From positions 496,001 to 560,000 of the forward strand of contig SWDT01000011.1 in assembly GCA_009193035.1 (NCBI GenBank): 64,000 nucleotides of DNA, written 5' to 3'. A program made the position numbers and the translations under genes. The stretch is from Halicephalobus mephisto (Eukaryota; Nematoda; Chromadorea; Rhabditida; Panagrolaimidae). This document shows, one piece after another, positions 1 to 11,500 of the stretch (its first letter is position 1; each line of letters begins with the position of its first letter). The notes under the pieces are model-generated. The model did no database searches. It was not told the DNA's origin and worked only from the letters and a program-made list of their open reading frames with translations.

Positions 1-189
1 CTATGAGGAAATCCGGTCAAAATACAAACAATGATTGGCCAAAACGAATATGACCCGAGCGAGTCGTGCGTCCGGTTCTTGTTGACTCTCGCTTTTTCAG
101 ACACACGTGAGCCTACTTTTTTTTCCTTTGTTTTTGCAGCAGTTGTTCCTTGACTCAGGAAACTTTTTTATTTATTTTTTATAAAAAAA

Positions 190-737
190 ATGGAATTTGG
201 ATCTGGATTACTATGCCTAGCATTGACGATATTCGGAAGTTTCGAAATTCTGGCTGTCCTCGCGTATTTCGCTGCTCTACATAACTTCGACATTTGGACC
301 GTCAGTTTGGTCACCGGGATCTGCGTCCTTTTCCCGACCGGATATTCCTTATTTAAGTTAATCACCGAGGTTATCACTTACGTGAAGTTCACCCGAGGAG
401 ATCAGAATCCGGCAGACCAAAGAACGAAAAAAGGAAGAATTTTGAATATTTTAATCATTGTAAGTTTTTATTCAGTTTTTGTATAATTCGATATTTTCAG
501 GTTTTTTCTTTCCTGATATTCTTAGGACTGTCTGGATACAGTTTCTATCTGTCAGAACACGCCGTGGGACCCTGCAGAACAGGAAAACAATGTTCCCCTC
601 AACTGCTTCTGTTTGCCATCGCCTTCGGCATTGGTTTCATTTTTACTGTAAAAAAACTCAAACAAAGTCCACCAGAGAACTCTAATCCTGTTCTAGATGG
701 TAACTACGAAACTCTGGAAGAGGAGTCTCAGTCTTGA
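190..737 (+). CDS. small four-helix membrane protein, family not recognised
   Basis: There are two exons, 190-459 and 501-737, joined in phase 0 by a 41-bp intron (GTAAGT donor, ATTTTCAG acceptor). They give 168 aa. Four hydrophobic segments are visible: near residues 5-30, 37-60, 84-108 and 123-140. A basic stretch lies between the second and third, and a hydrophilic acidic tail ends in NYETLEEESQS. The ATG lies about 50 bp after a strong acceptor (TTTTTGCAG ending at 140), which could end a 5'UTR intron or be a trans-splice site. The second helix followed by a charged segment recalls TMEM230/TMEM134-type proteins, but the fit is weak and no function is proposed. The gene model is solid and the family is unknown. 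Confidence 0.8.
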
Positions 738-1116
738 TCTTCTGTAGGAAAATGTGTATCTTGTTTCGTAAAAGTTGACCAAAATTCGAAGTCAAAGTTT
801 GAATTTTTCGCTTTAAGACAGTTTCTGAAGATTGGACTTTTCGGGTTAAGATACGACTTTTGGGATTTGGATTTCTCGTTCTAAGACCCTGCTTGCAGGT
901 CATGTTTTGATCTGGAAAATCCAGATATCAAGTTCTATCAGTTTGAGTAGACAGCTTTTTGAAACAAAAATCCGCAAATTGTGCCTTTGTGTGGGAAATT
1001 TAAACTTCGACTTCAATTGTTAACTTTTAAAAAACAAATCTATTTCACGGTTCTCAAACGGAAAATATCGATCTTTGTAAATATTTGCTTTTTATCGATA
1101 TAATGAATTTGAAAAA
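738..1116. other. intergenic spacer between convergent genes
   Basis: This stretch holds the 3' ends of the plus-strand membrane protein and the minus-strand protease. I see no further gene or structured element in it. Confidence 0.6.
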
Positions 1117-3299
1117 TTAACTTCCATAAGTGTCGGGGTTCTGACAGGTGACGGCGCCTCCGGTGGTGGAGCTGATGAAGTCGCAGTAAGCCATGACTCT
1201 GGAGTAGATACCGGGGTGGAGGTACTCGGCACATCCGGCTCCGAAGGAAGTGATGCCGTACTGGAACCAGGCTCCATTGGCGTTCTGGACGACGAGAGGC
1301 CCGCCGGAGTCCCCTTGACAGGTGTCTTTGCCCTTGGATCCAGCACAAACATGGACGTCGGGAATGATTTCTCCTGGATATTCTTCTTCACAAGTATTGT
1401 AATTGACGAAAGGAACATTGACTTGACGAAGTTTTTTGGAAATATTTCCGTCTTCAGAAGTAGTACCCCAGCCGGTGGCCCAGGCAGTGTTCGGTTCGAC
1501 GATGGTGCTGTTGTCGTGGGTCGGAAGACAGATGGGCTGGACGTAATTGGTCATCGTGATGTCAGTGATCATCTAAAAAAAAAAACAAATAATTTTTATT
1601 AAATAATTTAATAAACCTCGATAAGAGCAATATCATAAGTAGGATCAGGATTTGCAGAATATTGAGGATGAAGATGAATGGCTTTAACTTCATGAACGAT
1701 CTCCGAAGTTTCGTTGTTGCTACGTTCGTCGAAAACTCCGGTCTTGACCCTGAATTTGCCGGGTTGGTGGGTTTTTCCGGAGACACAGTGGCCAGCGGTC
1801 ATGACCCAGTGGGAACCGATGACGCTTCCTTGAAAAATCCAAATTTAAAAACTGAAATTTTAAAATTTCTTCAAAAAATCCCTCAGGGGATGGAGGAGGT
1901 TTCTAAAGTAGAATAAGTTCTTCGAGATATAGAACCCCCCAAGTATAGGAGGATTTTTGGAGTATAAGAAACCTCCAGAGCATGGGGGACTTCTAAGACA
2001 GAAGAAACCCCTCAGGACATGGAGTAAACTTCAATGTATGTGTTGGATTGTCGCTAGGGGTTCTGGATCTGTGTGTAGACGAGAAATATACAAAGTAACT
2101 TTATGGGGCCAAAGGCACGAGATAAATACTCTGCCAAAATTATTGCGCAATCGTACGCCTTTCGTTAGTCCTCAGGGTATTTCCCTTCGGGACCAAAGTT
2201 ATACAAGCTTCCACTCAAATAGATTGTGCGCAATCCAACAGTATGGAAGAAACTTGTAAAATGTGAAGGAAACTCCAAAGCGTAAAGGAAACTTCCAGAG
2301 CATGGGGGACCTTCAGAGTGTAGTCAAACTATGAAGTGAACTTCGGGGTGTAGGGAAGAACTTTCAAAAATTTAAGTACCCCAAGATATAGGGACATCTG
2401 TAAGATATAAGAAATCCCTTAAATTATGAAGCAAACTTCAGGGTCTAGGGAAGTCCTCAAACTATGAAGTAAATTTCAAAGTATAGGGGAAAATTTCCAA
2501 AAATCCAACTACTCCAAAATATAGGGGGATCCTTAGTGTAAAAGAAGTTTCTAAAATTACGAAGGGACTTTCGGGGTATAACCTAAGGTATTGGGGAAAT
2601 CCCTAAGGCACAAGAAGAACTTTCAAGGTATGGAATAACCCCGAAGAAAGGAGATTTTTGATTTACAGTGGAATCTCGATATAACGCCCCAGGCTATAAG
2701 GCACGGTTTCAGTGCGTTAGTTTGGCCCGCATACAAATTTACGAAAATTTGTGAAAATTTAAGAAATTTTAGTCATATTTGACCCTCGATAAAAGGCACG
2801 ATTTGTCCGGTCCCTTGAGGGTGTCTTATATCGAGATTCCACTGTATAAGAAATTCCTCAAGTTATGAAGTCCCTATTTGTGGAAATTTCTACACACCAA
2901 AAAACGTAACTTTTGGTTTTTGTAACAATTGCGAAATATGGCAAAAATGTGACACAATCGTCATATTTTTATGGATATTTGGCATTTTGACGAAAAATAA
3001 AAAATAATAATGATAATTTGCATTTTGTTACTGTACCGAAAGTTACGTTTTTTTTTTAAATTGAAATTTTTAATTTTTAATTAATTGTAACCTCCACATT
3101 CAAGATAACAGTTGTCCCATCTGTGTTCGCACCAGACGATTTGCCATGGCCAGGAATACGGTGTCGCGATGGTTCCTCCGACGACTTTTCCATCGACTCT
3201 TCCTGTACGGGTCAGGTCAGGGGCAATGGGGGTCTGTCCACATTGCTGGGCTACAGTTGAGCCGATAACGATCAAGGCCAAAGTCCAGAATTTGAGCAT
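1117..3299 (-). CDS. trypsin-like serine protease (chymotrypsin family S1), secreted
   Basis: Three exons on the minus strand, 3299-3092, 1828-1617 and 1572-1117, give 291 aa with matching phases. Residues 1-17 form a signal peptide. A short propeptide ends before VVGG, the usual zymogen activation point. The catalytic triad is complete: His83 in TAGHC, Asp135 in DIAL and Ser229 in GDSGGP. Asp223, six residues before the serine, predicts trypsin-like cleavage after Arg or Lys. The protein is likely an extracellular or gut protease. The first intron is about 1.26 kb, has an unusual GTTACA donor, and carries a MITE and degenerate repeats. Its donor is supported because the split codon restores the family's CGGS motif. 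The second intron is only 44 bp. Confidence 0.9.
1890..2650. repeat. degenerate short tandem repeats inside the protease intron
   Basis: Diverged units of about 40 bp recur. They carry variants of AAACTTCAGGG, ATGAAGTAAA and 'tatagggga'. A less repetitive patch lies at about 2040-2230. Nothing here looks coding. Confidence 0.6.
2664..2846. mobile_element. pogo/Tigger-like MITE, 179 bp, with TA target duplication
   Basis: Inverted termini of about 19 bp begin CAGTGGAATCTCGATAT at 2666 and end with the reverse complement at 2844. They are flanked on both sides by TA (2664-2665 and 2845-2846). The CAGT...CTCGATATAA terminus and TA duplication are typical of the pogo branch of Tc1/mariner elements. 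The internal sequence is too short to encode a transposase, so this is a non-autonomous copy inside the protease intron. Confidence 0.85.
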
Positions 3300-3330
3300 T
3301 CTGTAATCACAATATTGTACAAAATTTAAA

Positions 3331-3730
3331 ATTTAAAAAATATAAATAAAAAATTTTAAAATATAAATAAAAAATTTTAAAATATAAATAAAAAATTTTA
3401 AAATTTAAAATTACTTCGACAAGAATTTTTATATTTTTTTTAGAATGAAAAAATAAATTTGCCAAGTTTTCCTTTTTCTATTTTCATCTATTTTTGTATG
3501 GGAAATTCGAAAAATCAGAAAACAGTATTTTTTTAAAAACCAAAATGCTCTCGACACGAATTTCTAAATTTACCATTTTTAGAGATTTTTCTTTTTTTCG
3601 CGGGAAATTCAAAAAATCAGAAAACAGTATTGTTTTAAAAACCAAAATGCTCTCGACACGAATTGCTGAATTTACCATTTTTTCCATTTTTAGAGATCTT
3701 TCTTTTTTCGCGGGAAATTCAAAAAATACA
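3331..3730. repeat. short tandem repeats upstream of the protease
   Basis: A roughly 21-bp unit (AAAATATAAATAAAAAATTTT type) is repeated at 3331-3410. Two direct copies of about 115 bp follow at about 3500-3725; each contains CCAAAATGCTCTCGACACG. The second copy has a short insertion. Confidence 0.8.
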
Positions 3731-3777
3731 CTGACTATTGTGCAAAAATCAAAAAATACAGAAAACTCGAGACTAAA

Positions 3778-3891
3778 ATGAACTTGATTGTCTTCAGTTT
3801 CCTTTTATCAACGACAGATAAGGAAAGCGCTTACGGAGATCGGGACAAGGGTCCTTCTGAACTTGAAAGACATCCGGGAAAAACGTCGTAA
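3778..3891 (+). CDS. possible 37-aa secreted peptide ORF (uncertain)
   Basis: An ATG at 3778 opens a 37-codon frame. It starts with a hydrophobic stretch (MNLIVFSFLLST) that could be a short signal peptide, followed by a charged tail ending HPGKTS. A second frame over the same DNA (3788-3979) is also open. The stretch is more GC-balanced than the repeats on either side, which is the main reason to list it. No family was recognised and no splice structure was established. It may be part of a longer spliced gene or be chance. Confidence 0.2.
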   Translation: MNLIVFSFLLSTTDKESAYGDRDKGPSELERHPGKTS

Positions 3892-4079
3892 AATTGCTCA
3901 ATGGGCTTGGCACGTGAACTGTAGAAATAATTTTTTGTTTCTATGTATCTTTGATTTTCGGACTACACCTATTTTCTGAAAAAAATAAAAATGTTATTAT
4001 CGACATAAAATTTTTACCATATTGTTAAAAACAAAAAAATTAAAATTTTTGGAGTTTTCGGATACAATTATGGAAAAGT

Positions 4080-4690
4080 GAAATTTTCTGAGAATCTGGG
4101 ATATTTTGAAACTTTCTAGAATCACACAAATATAAAATTTTACAGTCTTTGGTCTCAACTAGAAAATTCGTGTTGAAACTTTTTTTTCGAAATTTTACAG
4201 TAATTATTTGTATTTCTATCGTAGTATGCTTTAGAGTTTTCAGAATGCTTTTGAAACTTTCTAGAATCACATAAATATGAAATTTTACAGTCTTTGGTCT
4301 CAAGTGGAAAATTCTGAAAATTCGTGTTGAGACTTTTTTTCGAAATTTTACAGTAATTATTTATATTTCTATCGTAGTATGCTTTAGAGTTTTCAGAATG
4401 CTTTTGAAACTTCCTAGAATCACACAAATATGAAATTTTACAGTCTTTGGTCTCAAGTGGAAAATTCTGAAAATTCGTGTTGAGACTTTTTAAAATTTTA
4501 CAGTAATCATTTGTATTTTTATCATAGTATGATTACAGAATATTAGTTGAAACTCTGAAATTTTTTCAACACCTTCAGAATGCCTTTGAAACTTTCTAGA
4601 ATCACATAAATATAAAATTTTAGTCTTTGGTCTCAACTAGAAAATTCTAAAAATTCATGATGTGACAATTTTTTAAACATATTTTTATTA
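4080..4690. repeat. tandem array, four copies of a 145-180 bp unit
   Basis: The segment GAAACTTTCTAGAATCAC recurs near 4108, 4253, 4407 and 4587. Each copy is followed by a TTTACAGTCTTTGGTCTCAA segment and an ATTCGTGTTGAGAC segment. Confidence 0.85.
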
Positions 4691-4729
4691 AAATTAAAAT
4701 TCCACAGAAAAACCGAATTTAAAAATAAT

Positions 4730-5400
4730 TCTTAAATGGAAAATAAATCTCTTTTCGAAGTAATTGGGGGCTTATTTTCCATTTTTTTAAACACTAATTT
4801 AATATAATTTTGTTATTTTTATATAAATATTTGTTTCAATTTTAATAAAGACGAAAATAAAATTGAAAAATTTACTAATTGGTTCCCGAACGGAAAATAA
4901 ATCTCTTTTCGAAGTAATTGGAGGTTTATTTTTCATTTTTCATTTTTCTAAATTCTAATTTAATATAATTTTTTAATTTTTATATAAATATTTATTTCAA
5001 TTTTAATAAAGACGAAAATAAAATTGAAAACTTTACTAATTGGTTCCCGAACGGAAAATAAATCCCTTTTCGAAGTAATTGGAGGCTTATTTTTCATTTT
5101 TTAAACTAATATAATTTTATGCAATTTTTTAATTTTTATATAAATATTTGTTTCAATTTTAATAAAAACAAAAATAAAATTGAAAAATTTACTAATTGGT
5201 TCCCGAACGGAAAATAAATCTCTTTTCGAAGTAATTGGAGGCTTATTTTTCATTTTTCTAAATTCTAATTTAATATAATTTTGTTGTTTTTATATATTTA
5301 TTTCAATTTTAATAAAGGCGAAAATAAAATTGAAAAATTTACTAATTGGTTCCCGAACGGAAAATAAATCTCTTTTCGAAGTAATTGGAGGCTTATTTTC
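4730..5400. repeat. tandem array, five copies of an about 150-bp unit
   Basis: The core AATCTCTTTTCGAAGTAATT recurs five times at about 150-160 bp spacing. The array stops abruptly at about 5400, where a GC-balanced stretch leading to the sushi-protein gene begins. Confidence 0.85.
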
Positions 5401-5581
5401 TCGTTTGACGGAATGCCCATTGACGGGCCGATGAGGATGACCTCTGATCCTGGGAACTGGAACGAACTTTGGCGGGTCTCTATGGCAACGGATCGACGTG
5501 ATCTGATCCGTTGGTTGCAAAATAGTGTTCCCGATTTCGGAAATTGTACAATTAAATGTTGTCAATTTTATTTCAACTAAA
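5401..5581. promoter_or_regulatory. GC-balanced 5' flank of the sushi-domain gene
   Basis: Composition shifts sharply from the AT-rich array to a mixed sequence just before the ATG at 5582. This is consistent with promoter and 5'UTR. No specific factor site can be assigned with confidence. Confidence 0.35.
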
Positions 5582-8500
5582 ATGTTACATTACTGTATAT
5601 TTGTGATTTTAGTTTTTATTCCTTTAATTTGTTCGGTTTTGGTGAACGGTCCTAACCTGCAGCCCTCGTCGATCCCGACCCTGTCCCCGAACCCCAATGT
5701 CGCGGCCAATTCTGCTCTGGACCAAAATAACGCCAGAAAATCCCACATTTACGACAATCAAAAAAATTCTGTTTCGCCTTTGACCCTTTCTCAGGCCGTT
5801 TTTTTGAATACCGTAACCAATGTACAACAACCGGGAATTTCGGCCAATCGAAACATGTACGGTCTTCCGGGAAATCAAACTCCCAGGATCACTTCTCAGA
5901 CCCTGAGGGAACTGGACTGGACCCAGATCGACCGCAGGGCAGAGGAGGGCTGGTGGCATCTGTACCCCTTCGGCGAGAGGTACTTCGACAGGGAACTCTC
6001 CCGTCGACCCTGGATGGACAAACAAATCGATCTCGATTTTTTCTTCCCCTATTACGGATTCAGATTCAACTACACTTTTGTAAGTTCATGTTCGAAAATT
6101 CCCCGATGTCATCCTGTCTCGTGATGGGACGTTTCTGTTCCGATTTTTACAATTTTACAATTTTAAAAATTAAAAACAAAAATTATTTTAAATAATTTTA
6201 CATCCGTTACGTAGTATTTCGAAAGCCATTTTAGGGAAGTTTCTATTTTTTAAAATAAAATTTTGATGTAAAATTTCAGATGTTTTTAAAATTCAAAAGT
6301 CAGTTTTCAGAATTCAGAATCTAGGATTCTGAAGGCTGAATATTAATTCTGATTTCAGATTCAGAATTTTTGGATTTTATTACTGTATTATAAATGTTTT
6401 TTATTAATTTTAAAAATTCAGAAATTAAAACTGAAATTTGTCTTCAGAATCCAGGATTCAGGATTCTGAAGGTTGAATATTAATTCTGATTTCAAATTCA
6501 GAATTTTTGAATTTTATTACTGTATTATAAATGTTTTTTTATTAATTTTAAAAATATTTTAAAAATTCAGAAATTAAAACTGAAACTTGTCTTCAGAATT
6601 CAGGATTCTGAAGGCTGAATATTAATTCTGATTTCAGATTCAGAATCTTTGGATTTTATTACTGTATTATAAATGTTTTTTTAGTTTCAATTCGAAAATT
6701 GGAATGTAAATTTTTGAAACAGAAACGTCACATCATTAATTTTTGAAATTTTTGTTAGATTCTGGAAGTTTCTAAAAATTTTAATAAAATTTCAGTGATT
6801 TTCGAAATTTTCGGAAGACTTTAGAATTTCCTAGAAAATTCCAAAATCTTGTTAGTTTCTGGATTTTTTGAGAATTTTGAAAATTTTAGTTTTTTGGAAA
6901 CTCTGAAATTTATTGAGATTTTGGGAATTTTAAATGGAAGGATTTAGATTTTTCATGAAGGTTTCATTGCCTTCTCTTATCCGTGGTACATCCAGCCCCC
7001 GTACACCTACCCGAACCCCCACTGGCCGAAGAAACCTGATCCTTCTTTGATTGCGGCCTTCATGGCGGAACAGCAGATACAGTATGTGGGGGACAATAGG
7101 ATATCCAACGTCTGGTTCAGGATCGTCGAAAGACCGATGAGTCTCATCGGCTACAGTAACGTCGAGAGGGACTTTGTGACTCCGCCTCCGAGGGAACAAT
7201 TGACCGTTAAACAGCCTCAGGGGGTGTACAGCTACGAAGATCCTAGATATTATAGGACTTACATGGGGTACCAGCTGAAGACGAAGGAAGGCAGACTGGA
7301 AGACCCCGAGATGCTGGACAGAATCACGAACGACGTCAGACACGGCATGGTCGGCGCCAGGGGCTGGAAGGCGGACTACGCCCTGATCGTGACTTGGGAG
7401 CGGATGTCCTACGGCGGGGCCCCGAGGGTGACGAAGACGGACGAGTACGAACGGGCCAAGAGATGGCAGAACACCTACCAACTCGTCATCGCCACCGACG
7501 AAATCCGGTCTTACTGTATGTTCAACTTCGCAAACATAAATTGGACGAGTTCTGCGACTGCTGGAGCGATCACTGGAGGACGAGGAGGAAAACAATCGGC
7601 TTTAGTGGGGTTCAATGGGGGGAACGGAACGGGGTACTTCGAGTTGCCTTACAGCGCCGAGGGCAATTCCTACAAGTTGGTCCAGTACGGCTCCACTCAG
7701 ATCGCCGGCAGATGGCTCGCGAGGATAGACGAACAAATACAGTACGGCGGATGTAGCAACGAATCCAGAGGCACTCTAGAGACCAGTCAACAGTACGGTA
7801 ACATGCTCGGGGGTTTCGCCCTCAACGTCAGCGGTCCCTGCTACAGATTGACGGACATCATAAAACTCCAATTCGACGAAATAACAATCGATTGTGAACG
7901 AGTAAGTCCTAAAGCGAAAATCCCTTAACAATGAGTCTACTGTAGATAGACATGGTGATAGCCAGATGCGTGATCCCCGTCAACAGGGTCTTCAGGACCG
8001 GTCTCGTGGAGCTCAAACTCAGCGTGGACGGAGGCAAGAACTACCCTTGGTGGACCAAGTTTTACGTCTGTAAGTTCATTTTCGAAATTATTTTTCAAAA
8101 ATTTCAAAAATTTCATTGAAAAAATGCAAATTTTAATTTTTATAATTTTTGAATAAAAACTAAAATTCAAAACTCACATCGAGAGAAATTTCGTAAAAAA
8201 AGTTAATTTTAGATTTTTAGAATAATTTTGTTTTTATGTTAAATTTTAAAACAACGGATTCTGAAAGATCCTAGAAAGTTCTAAAAAATCGCGTCGAGAG
8301 AATTTTATAAAAAAAAGTTAATTTTAAATTTTAAATTTAAATTTTAAATTTTAGATTTTTAAACTTTTGACTTTTAATTTTAGATTTTAAATTTCTAGAT
8401 TTTAGATTTTAGATTTTTAAATTTAAATTTTAGATTTTTAAATTTAAAATTTTAAACTTTTGACTTTTAATTTTAGATTTTTAAAATAATGTTGTTTTAG

Positions 8501-11500
8501 TACAACCGGGGCTGGCGAGACGGAGGGTGAACTTGGTGAATGACCCCAGGGAACCCCGAAATAATTGGAACGCGTTTGATGCCCGGAATCTGACCTTGAC
8601 GTGGGAGCATCAGAACATCACGGCGGATTACAACGCTCAGGTGGATATTGCCCTCTACGGGTACTGGGAGGACGTGGAGGGGCATTCGTTCAAACGGATA
8701 GGGTACATAGCCAGAAGACACCCGAACAACGGGTTGCTCACTTTCGACCCTAACACCCTGGCCTTCGATGTCGAAGCAGATCCGGAAGCCTGGAGGTTCT
8801 ACCGCGGGGGGATGATCCAGGTCAGGGTCAGCGAGACCTGGCTCAACGACCGGGGGGACGGGATGTACTGGTCCTCCCCGGTGTCCTTCGGCTGGTTCTT
8901 CCACCGAAAATGGGAGTACGAGTACGGTAGACAATGGGCCATGGAACTTTGTCAAGAATGGTACGACTACGACGGCAGAAGGGAGAACTTCATCATGGAA
9001 CTCGAGCCAAACAGTAAGTTTACTTTTGAAAAAGTTAAAATTAGAATTCCGTGAAGACTTCTTGCATCAAGTTCGAGATTCTGGAGCTTTTAAGAATCAC
9101 GCAAAAGCTTCTGGAAGGATTCAGAAGTTTCCGAAATACAGTAGAAGATTCCCGAAAATCTCGCGGAAGTTTCTGGAAGAATTTAAAATTTCGCAGAAGT
9201 TTTGTATAATCTTCCAGAATCCGATGAGAAATTTTTAAATTTTTAAAAACCTCAAAAAAATTTTAAATTTTTAACAACTTCAAAAAAATTTTTGGAAGAA
9301 TTCAGAATCTCTTAAGTTTTCAAAGTTTTCTAAAATCTTACAAAATTTTTACATAATCTTCCAGAATCCGATGAGAAATTTTTAAATTTTTAAAACCTCA
9401 AAGAAATTTTTGGAAGGATTCAGAATCTCGTAGAAACTGAAAATTTTCTAGAATCTCATAGAAATTTACATAATCTTCCAGACTCCGGTGGGATTTTCTG
9501 AAAGCTTCGAATATCTTACTGGAGCTTTCGAAGACGACTGAAATCCTCTGGAATCTAGTGGGATTTTCTGAAAGCTTCGAAAATCTCAGAAATTTTTATT
9601 TTTCCAGAATCGAATAAAAATGACTAGTTGTGGAAAATTCGTGTTGAGAGAATTTCGTAAAAAGTTCATATATGATTTTTATATCGTGCAAGTTTTATTA
9701 TGTAATTTCTTCAGTACCTTGTCCCTGCAGTCTGGATCAGGCTCTGATGGACATCGGACGCTTCACGGCCCTCCCTGACTGCGACATGGAGGGAGACCAC
9801 CTGTGCTACCAGACCCAGGGGGCGAAGCACTGCGTGTTGAGCACTTCCTCTGTGTAAGTTCTTTTTTTATCAATTTTTATTTATTTTTATTTATTTTTTA
9901 TTTAAATTTAATGGATTTAGATGGACTGGCGCTGGTCAGATGTGCTGTTATGATTATGAGGGTTGGCTCATGTTTTCTGACGACTTTGAGTACAACGATC
10001 AGTACTTGAGGTTCTACTCTGCCGGGGTGCCTTATAGGGCCCATCCTTGGGGCGCTCATCCTTACAAAAGACCCCCCTATGTCCCCACAATGTCGAATTT
10101 CTACAACGACCTTCTGCCGTACGATTTCTGCTGCAAATGGGCCGGCCACTGCGAGTTCTACTTCTGGAGAAGACAGACGTCGAGTTGTCAGATGTACAAA
10201 CCCCCGAGTTTGGCTTATGTGTACGGTGGATCCCATATAACGACCTTCGACGGACAACGGTATTCCTTCAACGGAAAGGGATATTATATTTTTTCGATGA
10301 TGAAAAGTCCGGAACACGACCTGATGATCCAAGGCAGATTGGAACAGCCGCCCCGGACCATCTGGGAAGGCGACGTCAGGGCCACAGTACTGACCGGATT
10401 AGCTACAAGGGATAACGGATCGTCGACTGTCCAAGTTTTCGCAAGGAAGGATTTCCGGCGATGGAGATACAAAACCGATGTTTATGTCGATGGAGTCAGG
10501 ATCTTCTTCGACATGCCCTGGAAGAAAATCCAAACTTTCCAAGGAGTCACGATCAGGAACCCCCCGAGGAACATGAACCAATCCGAACTCGACGTCATGT
10601 TCACTACCGGCGTCGGAATCAGAATCCAGGAATCTCGAGGACTCCTGAACGTCATCGTGGCTTTGCCAGAGAATTACAGAGAAAGAAGTTCCGTAAGTCT
10701 TTTTGTAAATTGTCTAATTTGACTAATTCGCAAAAATAATAATCCGTAATTCTCTATTTTCGAATTTAGGTAATTTAATACTAAAAATTAAAAATCGAAA
10801 ATAATCAGTTATATTTAGCATCGGAAATTGCAATAATTACTCTAAGATTTCATATATAAGTAATTTTCTACTTTGAATTTAGGTAATTGAATATTAAAAA
10901 TTAAAAATGTTTATGTAACATGTTAAATCCTAAAAAATTGATGATTTTTTTATTGTAATTTCATATATAAGTAATTTTCTACTTTGAATTTAGGTAATTT
11001 AATACTAAAAATTAAAAATGTTTATATAGCATGTTAAATTCTAAACAATTGATGATTTTTATTGCAATTTCATACTTAAATAATTTTCTACTTCGAATTT
11101 AGGTAATTGAAAATTTAAAATGTTTATATAACATGTTAAATCCTAAAAAATTGATGATTTTTATTACGATTTCATATATGAATTGTTTGCTTTTTATTCT
11201 TCAAATTTTACCAACCATGAGGAATTACTAAGAAATTTCCCCATCATCAGCTTCTGAAGTTATTGAAAAATAAAATAATAACAATATGGGATTTCATACA
11301 TCTTCGGTTTTTACAGTAATTCGGGGATTTTTATTAATGATTAATTTTCAGCTGAATTTTGACTTCAATAATCCAGATTTTTCGTCGTTTTCGAGTCCTT
11401 GGGATTTGTTTTCGATGGAAACGGCCGACCATATAAACTACAACATGGGAATTCCGACTTTCGGTCGATGTGCTTCTTCGTACCGGACTTTAGGCCTTCT

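Noticed and set aside
5401..5530. Possible C/D-box snoRNA (GATGAGG...CTGA) before the sushi gene
   Set aside because: The boxes are imperfect and there is no terminal stem; it is more simply promoter or leader.
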